Source of the DNA: BP-133 sp040756995
GTDB lineage: Bacteria > Actinomycetota > Acidimicrobiia > IMCC26256 > BP-133
DNA: 64,000 nt
Assembly: GCA_040756995.1 (NCBI GenBank)
Contig: JBFLYK010000011.1
Coordinates: 62,001 to 126,000, forward strand
Reading direction: 5' to 3'
In this document: positions 7,999 to 16,136 of the stretch, piece after piece
Position numbering within the stretch: the stretch's first letter is position 1
Layout of the letters: each line of letters begins with the position of its first letter
Translations under genes and position numbers: made by a program
Notes under the pieces: model-generated
What the model was told of the DNA's origin: nothing
Seen by the model: the letters and a program-made list of their open reading frames with translations, nothing else
Databases searched by the model: none

Positions 7999-8840
7999 TC
8001 GCCGTCGTCGCCGCCCTCGGCCTCGGGGCCGGTTTCGGATTGTGGCTCGTCATCACCGGCTGGTCCGACGGCCCGTCCTGCTCCGCCCCCGCGGCGGGTT
8101 CCTGGCGGGACCGGCTGTCGGCCGACCTCGGCGCCCGGCTCGGTTGGGCCGTCGGGGCGGCCGCACTGCTGGCGGTGACGACCCGGTGGCCCGTCGCCGC
8201 CGCGGCCGGCGGGGCGCTCGGCTGGTGGTCACCGGACCTCTTCGGTGGGCGGGCGGCCCGGGAGCGGGCGGTGGCCCGCACCGAGGCGATCGCCGGCTGG
8301 GCGGAGTCGCTGCGCGACACCATGTCGGGTGCCCGGGGGCTGGAAGCGGCGCTGGCGTCGACCGCAGCGGCCGCGCCGGTGGCCATCCGCCCCGAACTCA
8401 CGGTGTTCGCCGAGCGTCTCTACCGGGAGCCGCTCCCCGTCGCTCTCACCGGCCTGGCCGAGGATCTCGCCCATCCGACCGCCGATCTCGTCGTGGCTGC
8501 TCTCTCCATGGCCGCCACCGGGTCGGTGCGTGACCTCGGCGAGCTGCTCGGCACCCTCGCCGTGGCCGCCCGGGAGGAAGCCGCCATGCGTCTGCGGGTC
8601 GAGGCCGCCCGGGGCCGGATGCGGACCGCCATGAAGGTGATCGCCGCCTGCACCCTCGCCACCGCCGCCGGGCTCGTGGTCCTCAACCCGTCCTACGTGT
8701 TGTCCTACCACAGCGGGCTCGGCCAGGCCGTGCTGGCTCTCATCGCCGCGCTGTGGGGAATCGCGCTCTGGTGGCTGGCCCGGATGAGCCAGTTCGTGGC
8801 GCCGGAACGGTTCCTGAGTGCGGGGCGGCGGACGCCATGA
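7995..8840 (+). CDS. tadB: Tad pilus inner-membrane protein TadB-like
   Basis: A 281-aa membrane protein with a type II secretion system F domain (residues about 95-235: WAESLRDTMSGARGLEAALASTA and MRLRVEAARGRMRTAMKVI) between N-terminal (two) and C-terminal (two) membrane segments. TadB pairs with TadC to form the platform for the TadA ATPase. I use the ATG at 7995, which overlaps the tadA stop. It overlaps tadC by 4 bases. Confidence 0.8.
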   Translation: MIAVVAALGLGAGFGLWLVITGWSDGPSCSAPAAGSWRDRLSADLGARLGWAVGAAALLAVTTRWPVAAAAGGALGWWSPDLFGGRAARERAVARTEAIAGWAESLRDTMSGARGLEAALASTAAAAPVAIRPELTVFAERLYREPLPVALTGLAEDLAHPTADLVVAALSMAATGSVRDLGELLGTLAVAAREEAAMRLRVEAARGRMRTAMKVIAACTLATAAGLVVLNPSYVLSYHSGLGQAVLALIAALWGIALWWLARMSQFVAPERFLSAGRRTP

Positions 8841-9736
8841 CCGCCGTTCTCGTCCTCGGGGCCGGCTTCGGGATCGGTGTGATCCTGATCGTCAGTGGCC
8901 TCGTGCCAGCCCGTCCGCCCCTGACCCTCGCCCTGGAACGCCTCTACCGCCCCGGGGCACGGCAGCCGGACACCACCCTGACCCTCCCAGCACCGCCGCT
9001 CGTCACCAGGCTGCTCGGCAGCTCGTGGGCGCCGAGCGGGCTCGGGCGGCGTCTCACCCGCCCGGTGGCCGCCGATCTGCGCGTCGTCGGATTGACGGCG
9101 GAGGAGCACCTGGCCCACCGGGTGTCGGTCGCCGCTGTTGCGCTGCTGTGGGCCCCGGCCACCGCCGCGCTCATGACCGCCGCCGGTGTGACCGTACCCG
9201 CCGCGCTCACGGTGTGGATCTCCGTGGCGCTCGCTCCGGTCGGGTTCTTCATCCCGGCGGTCGAGCTGCGGGCCCGGGCGGCCCGGCACCGCCGGTCGTT
9301 CCGCCACGCGCTCAGTTCGTTCCTCGACCTCGTCTCCGTTGCCCTCGCCGGCGGCAAAGGCGTCGAAGGCGCCCTCACCGAAGCCGCCGCCACCGGCGAC
9401 GGCTGGACCTTCCGCGAGCTGCGGGCCGCCCTGAGCGACGCCCGCCTCCACGGGGACGCACCCTGGGACGGCCTGGCCCGTCTCGGTGTCGAACTCGACG
9501 TCCCCGAACTCGGCGAGCTGGCCGCCAGCGCCGCGCTGGCCGGCGCGGAGGGCGCCCGGGTGAAAGCGTCGGTGGCGGCCAAAGCCAAGGCGCTGCGGAT
9601 TCGGGTCCTGGCCGACGTCGAGACCGCCGCCCAATCAGCCAGCGAGCGCATGTCGCTCCCGATCGTCCTGCTCCTCGTTGGGTTCGTCCTCTTTCTCGGT
9701 TTCCCGGCCGTCACCCAGGTCCTCCAAGGCCTTTGA
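8837..9736 (+). CDS. tadC: Tad pilus inner-membrane protein TadC-like
   Basis: A 299-aa membrane protein with a second T2SSF domain (about 155-275: FRHALSSFLDLVSVALAGGKGVEGALTEAA and VLADVETAAQSASERMSLPIVLLLVGFVLFLGFPAV). It has two N-terminal membrane helices and a final helix, like TadC. It is translationally coupled to tadB (ATGA). The 63-bp gap that follows holds a ribosome site for the first pilin gene. Confidence 0.8.
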   Translation: MTAVLVLGAGFGIGVILIVSGLVPARPPLTLALERLYRPGARQPDTTLTLPAPPLVTRLLGSSWAPSGLGRRLTRPVAADLRVVGLTAEEHLAHRVSVAAVALLWAPATAALMTAAGVTVPAALTVWISVALAPVGFFIPAVELRARAARHRRSFRHALSSFLDLVSVALAGGKGVEGALTEAAATGDGWTFRELRAALSDARLHGDAPWDGLARLGVELDVPELGELAASAALAGAEGARVKASVAAKAKALRIRVLADVETAAQSASERMSLPIVLLLVGFVLFLGFPAVTQVLQGL

Positions 9737-9799
9737 GAAAGCTATGGGTTCAGGAATTCCGACAGCCCTTCAGAAATCAGAGGGAAAGAAGGAGGAAGC

Positions 9800-9985
9800 A
9801 TGCCTCAATCCATCACCGTTCATCCCTGCGTCTCCGCTCGCCTCGCCCAACTCAGGGCGATCCGCAGCGACGAACGAGGCGAAGTGACCATCGAGCGCAC
9901 CGTTCTCACTGCCGTGGTGATCGGCCTCGCCCTGGTCATCCTCGTCCTGGCCTTCCCCATGGTCAGGGACCTCATCGGCGTTTGA
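9800..9985 (+). CDS. Flp-like pilin 1
   Basis: A 61-aa protein with a positively charged leader of about 26 residues, then SDERG|EVTIERTVLTAVVIGLA and a hydrophobic helix. A cut after the Gly leaves Glu at +5, the hallmark of type IVb prepilins, so this is probably the structural Tad pilin. It is shorter in the mature part (about 35 aa) than many Flp pilins. AAGGAGGAAG immediately precedes the ATG, a stronger ribosome site than its neighbours have, consistent with an abundant product. Confidence 0.7.
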   Translation: MPQSITVHPCVSARLAQLRAIRSDERGEVTIERTVLTAVVIGLALVILVLAFPMVRDLIGV

Positions 9986-10031
9986 ACCTCGCCCAACCGT
10001 GCGCCCGTTGCCCTCGCAAGGAGAAACCCAC

Positions 10032-10217
10032 ATGATCGACGTGACCTATCTGCGCCTGCTCTACAGCTGGCTTTCCGCTCGACTGCTCAGCGACGAGCGG
10101 GGTGAGATCACCGAGAAGGTGCTCGTCACCGCCGTCTTCGCCGCTCTGGCTCTCACCGCCGGGGCAATCATTGTGGCCAAGGTCACTGAACGTGCGAGCG
10201 AGATACCCGTTCGCTGA
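10032..10217 (+). CDS. Flp-like pilin 2
   Basis: A second 61-aa prepilin-like protein: leader ending LLSDERG, then EITEKVLVTAVFAALALTAGAIIVA and a short polar tail. The leader shares SDERGE with pilin 1, so the two are probably paralogues processed by the same peptidase; here the acidic residue falls at +4 of the mature protein. CAAGGAGAAA lies upstream of the ATG. The stop overlaps the next ATG by one base (TGATG). Confidence 0.65.
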   Translation: MIDVTYLRLLYSWLSARLLSDERGEITEKVLVTAVFAALALTAGAIIVAKVTERASEIPVR

Positions 10218-10633
10218 TGCACGGCATGCGGGACGAGCAGCAGCGAGCAGCAGAGCAGCGGGGGGAAGCCACCACCGAACTGGTGGTGGTGACCCCCGTA
10301 CTGCTCCTCCTCATCGGGTTCATCCTCCAGTTCGCCCTGTGGTACCACGCCTCCCACGTGGCGGCGGCGGCGGCGCAGGAAGGCGTGCGGGCGGCTCGGG
10401 CCTTCGGCGGATCCGCCGAGGCCGGCCAAGCTCGTGCTCAGCACTTCCTGGCCGAGACCGGCCCGAACGTGGTGCAGGGACCCGAGGTGACCGCCTCCCG
10501 CGACCTGCGAACCGCCCGGGTCGAGGTGCGAGGGCATGCCCCGTCCGTCGTCCCGGGGCTCCGACTGGGAATCACCGCCGCAGCCGAGAGTCCGACCGAG
10601 CGGTTCGCCGCCATCTCCCCGGGGTTGCCATGA
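10217..10633 (+). CDS. TadE-like pseudopilin 1
   Basis: A 138-aa protein: EQRG|EATTELVVVTPVLLLLIGFILQF is a class III prepilin cleavage motif and hydrophobic helix with Glu at +5, followed by an extracytoplasmic domain of about 100 residues. This matches the TadE family of minor pseudopilins. Coupled by TGATG upstream and ATGA downstream. Confidence 0.75.
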   Translation: MHGMRDEQQRAAEQRGEATTELVVVTPVLLLLIGFILQFALWYHASHVAAAAAQEGVRAARAFGGSAEAGQARAQHFLAETGPNVVQGPEVTASRDLRTARVEVRGHAPSVVPGLRLGITAAAESPTERFAAISPGLP

Positions 10634-11043
10634 CCGACCAACGCGGCAGCGCGGCGGTTGAACTCGTGCTCGTCACTCCGGTGCTGATCGCCCTGATGCT
10701 CTTCGTCGTCGCCGGAGGACGCCTGGCCTCCGCCCGCGCCGACGTCGACGCCGCTGCTCGGGACAGTGCCCGGGCGGCGTCGATCGCCCGGAGCCCGGCG
10801 ACGGCCGAACGGGAGGGCACCACCGCGGCCCACGCCAACCTCACCGATCGCGGCGTGACGTGCCGGACGTTGACGGTCACGATCGACACCTCCGAATTCC
10901 GGCCGGGTGGCAGGGTGGCTGCCACCGTCAGCTGCGACATTGAACTGGCCGACCTCACTGGCTTGGGTCTCCCTGGCCGCCGGACCGTCTCCAGCCGTTT
11001 TGTGGAACCGATCGATGCCTTTCGGGGCATCGCCGGGGCGTGA
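10630..11043 (+). CDS. TadE-like pseudopilin 2
   Basis: A 137-aa protein beginning MTDQRG|SAAVELVLVTPVLIALMLFVV, the same prepilin-like motif with Glu at +5, then a periplasmic domain with two cysteines (VTCRTL and VSCDIE) that could form a disulphide. It is a TadE-family protein. The ATG at 10630 overlaps the upstream TGA; a longer reading of the same frame upstream is arginine-rich noise. Confidence 0.75.
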   Translation: MTDQRGSAAVELVLVTPVLIALMLFVVAGGRLASARADVDAAARDSARAASIARSPATAEREGTTAAHANLTDRGVTCRTLTVTIDTSEFRPGGRVAATVSCDIELADLTGLGLPGRRTVSSRFVEPIDAFRGIAGA

Positions 11044-11047
11044 CACC

Positions 11048-11470
11048 ATGACCCACGACGAACGGGGCGCCGTCACCGTCTTCGTGGTGGTCTTCACCAC
11101 GACGCTGCTGCTCATCGCCGGGCTCGTCATCGACGGCGGTTACATGCTCGCCGCACGGCGCCAGGCCATCAACGAAGCCGAGGCCGCCGCCCGTGCGGGC
11201 GCCCAGGCCGTGCGCACCGACGTGCTGCGGGCCGATGGCCCCGTCACCATCAACCCGACCGACGCCCAACGAAAGGCGCTCGCCTACCTGGCCGGCTCCG
11301 GCCACGACGCAACCGTTGACGTGTCCGGCGACACCGTGCGCGTCGAGGTGTCGTTCTCGAAGCCACTGGCCATTCTCGGCCTCGCCGGGTTGGGCCACGT
11401 CACCGTGCGGGGGACCGGTGAAGCCCAGGGCGTCCAGGGCCTCGAACTTCCTACAACAGAGGGACCATGA
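11048..11470 (+). CDS. TadG-like pilus protein
   Basis: A 140-aa protein: HDERG|AVTVFVVVFTTTLLLIAGLVIDGGYMLAARRQA is the conserved N-terminus of TadG/RcpF-type 'putative Flp pilus-assembly' proteins, in which +5 is Phe rather than Glu. The remaining domain is small, so it lacks the long von Willebrand A part of proteobacterial TadG. The start is 4 bp after the previous stop; the end overlaps the LysM-BTAD gene by 4 bp. Confidence 0.7.
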   Translation: MTHDERGAVTVFVVVFTTTLLLIAGLVIDGGYMLAARRQAINEAEAAARAGAQAVRTDVLRADGPVTINPTDAQRKALAYLAGSGHDATVDVSGDTVRVEVSFSKPLAILGLAGLGHVTVRGTGEAQGVQGLELPTTEGP

Positions 11471-14466
11471 TCACACGGCGACTCTTCGGACAGGTCACCC
11501 GCGCTCTGGCGGCGCTCGGCACACTCCTCGTCCTCGTTGGGGGCATCCCAGCCGCGCTGGTGGCGACCGTCGGTTGGCCCTTGCCCCGCTCCCTTCCCCG
11601 CTTCGGGGACATCACCTCCGCCCTTGGTGGTCAGAGCATCGACGACGCCTTCCTGGTCAAGGCCCTCGCCGTGGTCTGCTGGCTCGCCTGGGCCCAGTTC
11701 GTCACCTGCGTCGCCGCCGAGCTCATCGGCTGGCGACGGGGCCGGGCGCCGCAGGCGGTGCCGTTCGCCGGCGCACTTCAGCCGCTGGTGGCCCAACTGG
11801 TGGTGACCGCCGCCCTCCTCGTGCAGATCGCTCCTCGACCTTCCACGCCGCCGACCGTCCTGTTCTCTGGCACCCCCATTGTGCAGATCCACGAGCCGGC
11901 GCCGGTCGCCGAGGTTCCCGCAGCGGCCGTCACCGAGCCTGAGCAGCCCGGAGCGCCGGCTGCGACCTACGTGGTGAAGCCCCGCGATGACCTGTGGAGT
12001 CTGGCCGAAACGTATCTGGGGGACGGACGCCGCTGGCGGGAACTCTTCGACCTGAACCGGGACCGGGCCCAGGCCCGCGGCGGCGCCCTGCGGCGACCGA
12101 ACCTCATCCGCCCGGGCTGGATCCTTCGGTTTCCCCCCGACGCCGTCGCGCTCGCCGAACCGGTCGCCACGCCGCCCGCCGACACCGACCCACAGGGATC
12201 CCCGGAACCGAACACCTCCGTCGACGCCTCCGGCGATGCGCCCGTCGTCGCCGCCGGGGTCCTCACCGAACCGTCGGCGCTGCCTGCCTGCCCCGATCCA
12301 TCTCCGGTGACCAGCGGGCCAGCCCCCGCACCACCCGAAACGCCAACACCAGCCCCGAGCGGCGATCCATCTCCGCCCACCAGCCGCACGGCCCCTGTGC
12401 CACCGGAGACACCGGCAGCGGCCCCGACCAGCGATCCATCTCCGCCGACCAGCACCACGGCCACTGTGCCACCCGAGACGCCAGCAGCGGCTCCGAGCGG
12501 CGATCCGTCTCCTGTGCGTCCGGCGCCGAACCGGCAGGCGCCGACCGGCGGGCAATCACATGCCCCAGAGGCCACCGACGATCCGAGTGGGTCGCGGGCT
12601 CCGGTCGGCCTCCTGGGCGCAGGCCTGATGGCGGCCGGCGTGGTGGTGACGCTGGATCGGCTCCGCCGCGCCCAACAGCGGCGCCGGCCGCGAGACCGAA
12701 CGGTCCGGATGCCCACCGCCGCCGCCATCCCCACCGAGGTCGCCGTCCGTCGGGCGGCTCACACCGCCCCGGCTGGGCGTCTCGACATGGCGCTGCGGGC
12801 CTTCGCCCGTCGCGCCGCGCACCGTCAGGCCGGTGATCCACCGTCCGTTTCTGCCATCCAGGTGGGCTCCGACGGGATCGAGATCCTGCTCAGCCAGGCC
12901 ATCGACGCAGAGCCAGCCCCGTTCACGGTCGACGCCGCCGGGCAGGTCTGGACATTGCCCGCTACGGTTGCCGACGCCGACCTCGCGGACGGGACCGACG
13001 ACATCGGCGCGCCCCTGCCGGCGCTCGTCTCCATCGGCAAACACGGCGACTCGGCGGTGCTCATCGACCTCGAGGCCACGGCCAGCACCGCGCTCATCGG
13101 CGACCCGGAGGTGGGACGGGCCGCCTTCCGGGCCATGGCCCTGGAGCTGGCCACCAGCCTCTGGGCCGACACGCTCGACGTGGTGCTCGTCGCGGCCGAT
13201 GCCCAGGTCTTCCAGCCCCTCGAGCGTATCCGGGTCGCCGCGACCCTGGCCGAGATCCTCCCCGATGTCGAAGCCGCCGCGGGGGCGCTCAGCGACGCGC
13301 TCGTCCGATTGTCGGCACCGACGACCCTCGCCGCCCGCCTCGGCGCCACCGCCGCCGACGGGTGGGTGCCGACCGTCGTGCTCTGCGAGGATCCCGCCTC
13401 CGATCCCGACGCCTTTGCCCGGCTCCTCGCCCTCGCCGGGTCCGGCGCCCGGGGACTGGCAGTCGTGGCCCTCGGTGACGTCCCCGACGCGGGCCGCACG
13501 CTGCGCTTCCACGACGACAAGGTCGAGGCGACTCCGCCCGGGGTGACCCTCACGGTCAGCGGGCCAACGCCGAAGCAGGTCGTGGAGATCGAAGAGATCC
13601 TCACCACCGCCGCCGACTGCGCCGGGGTGGAAGGCGAAACCGATTCCCCCGTCGGCGGATCGGAGTCGGCAATGGACGCCGCCGGGCCCACCGCGCCGTT
13701 CACCGAAGCGGACTTCGACGTGCTCGTGCGACTGATCGGACCAGTCGAGATCGAAGGCGCCAAGCAACCCATCGACCGGCGCAAGGCCGTCGAGCTTGTC
13801 GTCTACCTCGCCACGCACCCAAAGGGACTCGACGACGAGCGCCTGAAGACGGCGCTGTGGCCCGACGAGCGCGCCCCCCAGGCCTCGTTCAACACCACCG
13901 TCACCCGGGCCCGCTCCCGGCTCGGCACGGCCGCCGACGGCAGCCACCACCTCCCCCACGTCACCGCCAGCGGCGGCGTCTACCGCGTCGGTCCCGGCGT
14001 CACGACCGACCTCGCCCTCCTCGAACGGCGTCTCGTCGCCGCCCGCGCCGTCGCCCCCGAGGCCGCCATCCGCATTCTGCGGGTCGGACTGGAACTGGTC
14101 CGCGGCCTGCCCTTCACCGGTGCCCGCCAGGGCTACGAATGGGCCTACGCCGAAGGTGTCGCCGCCCGGATCGAAACCGTCGTCGGCGACGCCGCCCACC
14201 ACCTGGCCCAGCTGGCCCTCGACGCCCGGGATCCCGACCTCGCCCAATGGGCCGCCTGCCAGGGCCTCCTCGCCTCCCCCGCCGACGAGGTTCTCTACCG
14301 CGACCGCATGCTCGCCTGCGACCTCGCCGGCAACCCCGCCGGTGTCGAAACCGTCATGGACGAACTCATCGCCGCAGCCGAAGCAGTCGAGCCCTACGAC
14401 ACCCTCCACCCGGAAACGATCGCCCTCTACGAACGGCTCAGCCACCGCCGGCGGCGCATGGGGTAA
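11467..14466 (+). CDS. Membrane protein with LysM and BTAD-type C-terminal domain
   Basis: A 999-aa modular protein. It has two or three membrane helices in residues 10-120, a LysM peptidoglycan-binding domain at about 165-222 (YVVKPRDDLWSLAETYLGDG), then a Pro/Thr linker with three 23-residue repeats, another membrane helix near 380-398 and a long cytoplasmic part. The C-terminal 250 residues resemble the winged-helix plus BTAD helical repeat unit of SARP-type regulators (FDVLVRLIGPVEIEGAK, RKAVELVVYLATHPKGL, then ARGYEWAYAEG-like TPR helices). It may sense the cell wall and signal to the cytoplasm, or scaffold the pilus; both are inference. Last gene of the tad block, coupled by ATGA. Confidence 0.7.
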   Translation: MITRRLFGQVTRALAALGTLLVLVGGIPAALVATVGWPLPRSLPRFGDITSALGGQSIDDAFLVKALAVVCWLAWAQFVTCVAAELIGWRRGRAPQAVPFAGALQPLVAQLVVTAALLVQIAPRPSTPPTVLFSGTPIVQIHEPAPVAEVPAAAVTEPEQPGAPAATYVVKPRDDLWSLAETYLGDGRRWRELFDLNRDRAQARGGALRRPNLIRPGWILRFPPDAVALAEPVATPPADTDPQGSPEPNTSVDASGDAPVVAAGVLTEPSALPACPDPSPVTSGPAPAPPETPTPAPSGDPSPPTSRTAPVPPETPAAAPTSDPSPPTSTTATVPPETPAAAPSGDPSPVRPAPNRQAPTGGQSHAPEATDDPSGSRAPVGLLGAGLMAAGVVVTLDRLRRAQQRRRPRDRTVRMPTAAAIPTEVAVRRAAHTAPAGRLDMALRAFARRAAHRQAGDPPSVSAIQVGSDGIEILLSQAIDAEPAPFTVDAAGQVWTLPATVADADLADGTDDIGAPLPALVSIGKHGDSAVLIDLEATASTALIGDPEVGRAAFRAMALELATSLWADTLDVVLVAADAQVFQPLERIRVAATLAEILPDVEAAAGALSDALVRLSAPTTLAARLGATAADGWVPTVVLCEDPASDPDAFARLLALAGSGARGLAVVALGDVPDAGRTLRFHDDKVEATPPGVTLTVSGPTPKQVVEIEEILTTAADCAGVEGETDSPVGGSESAMDAAGPTAPFTEADFDVLVRLIGPVEIEGAKQPIDRRKAVELVVYLATHPKGLDDERLKTALWPDERAPQASFNTTVTRARSRLGTAADGSHHLPHVTASGGVYRVGPGVTTDLALLERRLVAARAVAPEAAIRILRVGLELVRGLPFTGARQGYEWAYAEGVAARIETVVGDAAHHLAQLALDARDPDLAQWAACQGLLASPADEVLYRDRMLACDLAGNPAGVETVMDELIAAAEAVEPYDTLHPETIALYERLSHRRRRMG
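12295..12501 (+). repeat. Three 69-bp in-frame tandem repeats
   Basis: Units begin at 12295, 12364 and 12433, with a partial fourth at 12502; each starts GATCCATCTCCG. They encode a 23-residue Pro/Thr/Ser unit (DPSPPTS...PPETPAAAP) in the linker of the LysM protein. Copy number probably varies between strains. Confidence 0.75.
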
Positions 14467-14551
14467 GCCGGCTCGAGTCTTCGGGTCGCTCAGTGGCGTC
14501 GCAGGTGCGGCGCCCGCCATCGGCGGCTGCCAGCTCGTCCTCGTCGTCGTC

Positions 14552-14567
14552 ACGCTGCCGGCAGCGT
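14552..14567. terminator. Palindrome after the tad operon, possible terminator
   Basis: ACGCTGCCGGCAGCGT is a perfect 16-bp palindrome 86 bp past the LysM-BTAD stop. There is no T-tract, so it would be a weak or factor-assisted terminator at best. A TACAAT box follows at 14599-14604 and could serve as a -10 for the next gene. Confidence 0.3.
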
Positions 14568-14670
14568 CTGACTCCGGGCCTGTTCCGACGTTGCGGTCTA
14601 CAATGGAGTTGGCGTCGAGTGGGCCGCCGGTGAAGCCCCTCCTGGTTTGGAATTCACGACTGGGAGGTGG

Positions 14671-15015
14671 ATGGTGCGGCGAAGAGATGCTGTCGGACAC
14701 GAGGTCGGAATCGACCTTCTTCTCGCTGGCAGCGACGCGTTCAAGTATCTGGCGGACGGACTGGCCGCGGAATGCGCGCGCCGCTATGAGGCTGGCGCGC
14801 CCGCGGGGAGCCTCGATTGGGCCCTGGCAATGGCGGAGTTCGCCGGATGGTGGTGCGGCCGCCTGGAGGCCGAGGCTGATCACCTGGCCGGCTTCGGGAG
14901 CCAGGCGGAGGTGGGCATGAGCGGCAGCGGGCCGGCTTCGGCCGACGCCGGGTGTGAACGCGGCAGCGACGCACCCAACAAAGTCCGCCGGCGGGGTCGC
15001 CGCCGACGAGGCTGA
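14671..15015 (+). CDS. Hypothetical protein, about 114 aa
   Basis: Family not recognised. A helical, Ala-rich N-terminal half (DLLLAGSDAFKYLADGLAAECARRYEAG, DWALAMAEFAGWWCG) is followed by a polar tail ending in a very basic RRRGRRRRG. There is no signal peptide. The start is uncertain: ATG at 14671 or GTG at 14674 sits just after GGGAGGTGG, while a TTG at 14647 would add 8 residues. It stands alone between the tad operon and the conjugation operon. Confidence 0.45.
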   Translation: MVRRRDAVGHEVGIDLLLAGSDAFKYLADGLAAECARRYEAGAPAGSLDWALAMAEFAGWWCGRLEAEADHLAGFGSQAEVGMSGSGPASADAGCERGSDAPNKVRRRGRRRRG

Positions 15016-15059
15016 TCCCCGCCCTCTCTACACGGCCAACGAATCTCGGCAGAAAGCCG

Positions 15060-15092
15060 GTCGCAAACCGGGGGGTGCCTCGCGCATAGGTG
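15060..15092 (+). promoter_or_regulatory. Element-specific promoter motif, copy C (T4SS operon)
   Basis: GTCGC at 15060-15064 and GCGCATAGGTG at 15082-15092, with the same 17-base spacing as at 3818 and 34655. It lies 47 bp before the ATG at 15140 and presumably drives the conjugation operon 15140-25366. Confidence 0.6.
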
Positions 15093-15139
15093 TGGTTGAG
15101 AGGGCGTGAACCTCTCTCCCCCAAGCGAAAGGAGGCGCA

Positions 15140-15442
15140 ATGGCACCGGTCCAGCTCCCGAGCGGGTTGCTCGCCCAGGTGAGCGTCAGCCCCACGTCGT
15201 CCGGTATGCCGGGCGCGGAACTCATCCAGCAGCTTCTCGGGTGGCTGGCCCAGATCGCCCTCTGGGGGTCCCTGGCCAGCGTTCTGGTCGGGGCCGCCAT
15301 CTACGGCCTGTCCCAGAACACCGGCAACTACGTCGGCGGCTACCGGGGCAAGCAGTTGGCCGTGGCCGGAATCGTGGGGGCCTGCTTGGCCGGGTTGGCC
15401 CCCACCGCCATCAACATGCTGTTCCGGGCGGCGGGAGGCTGA
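15140..15442 (+). CDS. Small membrane protein of conjugation operon (VirB2/TrbC-like position)
   Basis: A 100-aa protein with a short N-terminus and two membrane helices (about 42-62 and 76-96) joined by a polar loop (SQNTGNYVGGYRGKQ). Size, topology and position as first gene of a T4SS operon match the small 2-TM proteins preceding TrbL-like genes in actinobacterial conjugative elements, possibly a pilin-like or channel component. A good ribosome site (AAAGGAGG) precedes the ATG. It has no recognisable catalytic motif. Confidence 0.6.
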   Translation: MAPVQLPSGLLAQVSVSPTSSGMPGAELIQQLLGWLAQIALWGSLASVLVGAAIYGLSQNTGNYVGGYRGKQLAVAGIVGACLAGLAPTAINMLFRAAGG

Positions 15443-15443
15443 C

Positions 15444-16136
15444 ATGGCCCCCTCCCCTTCCCGCTCCCGCCGCCTGGGACGCATCTCGCTGGGAATCGCT
15501 GTCCTCGTCGCGCTGGCCGGTCTGGCGTTCTGCGGCCGCAGCGACAGCAATCATGGCGAGCGACCCGCCCGCCCCCAGGTCCCGCCAGCCCCCGCCCCAC
15601 TCGGCCCGGGACCCGCCCGGCCGTACATGGCCGGGGAGCAGGGCTTCGCCCCGACCCGGGAGGGAGCGGTCGCCGCCGCGGTGGCCTTCGTCACCGGCGG
15701 GCAGGCACTCCTGGACATGGACCCGGTCGAGGCCGAGCAAACGGTGCGAGAGCAGGCGACGGCGGCGACGGCGGACGATCAGATCGCCGACCTCCGCCGC
15801 CTGTGGGCCACCATTCACCTCGCTCTTGAGGGCGGCACGGGCCCAGTCCGCTACTGGCAGGCGGCGCTCGCCACCAGGATCGACCATTTCGCCCCGCCCC
15901 GGGCCCGGGTCTCCATCTGGCACGTGGGAGTCCTCTCCCGGGCAGGCATCGCACCCCCGCAGGCTGGTTGGGCGGTGTCGGTCGTCGACCTCGTGTGGGA
16001 ACGGGACGACTGGAAGCTGGAGCACGAGGCGGTGACCGCCGGGCCCGCGCCGATGCTTGACGCCTCGGCCGTACCGGTGACCAGCGAACAGCTCGACGCC
16101 GCCCTCGACGGATTCACCCGCCGGAACGAGCGATGA
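15444..16136 (+). CDS. VirB8/TcpC-like conjugation protein
   Basis: A 230-aa protein with a basic N-terminus, one membrane helix (about 12-31), a Pro-rich linker and a C-terminal globular domain (AAVAFVTGGQALLDMDP to DLVWERDDWKLEHEAVTAGP) with the NTF2-like pattern of VirB8/TcpC. These proteins nucleate the T4SS channel on the outside of the membrane. It starts 1 bp after the previous stop and overlaps the next gene by 4 bp. Confidence 0.6.
   Translation: MAPSPSRSRRLGRISLGIAVLVALAGLAFCGRSDSNHGERPARPQVPPAPAPLGPGPARPYMAGEQGFAPTREGAVAAAVAFVTGGQALLDMDPVEAEQTVREQATAATADDQIADLRRLWATIHLALEGGTGPVRYWQAALATRIDHFAPPRARVSIWHVGVLSRAGIAPPQAGWAVSVVDLVWERDDWKLEHEAVTAGPAPMLDASAVPVTSEQLDAALDGFTRRNER

Noticed and set aside
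12295..12501. Regular repeats considered as CRISPR
   Set aside because: They are in-frame 69-bp coding repeats without spacers.
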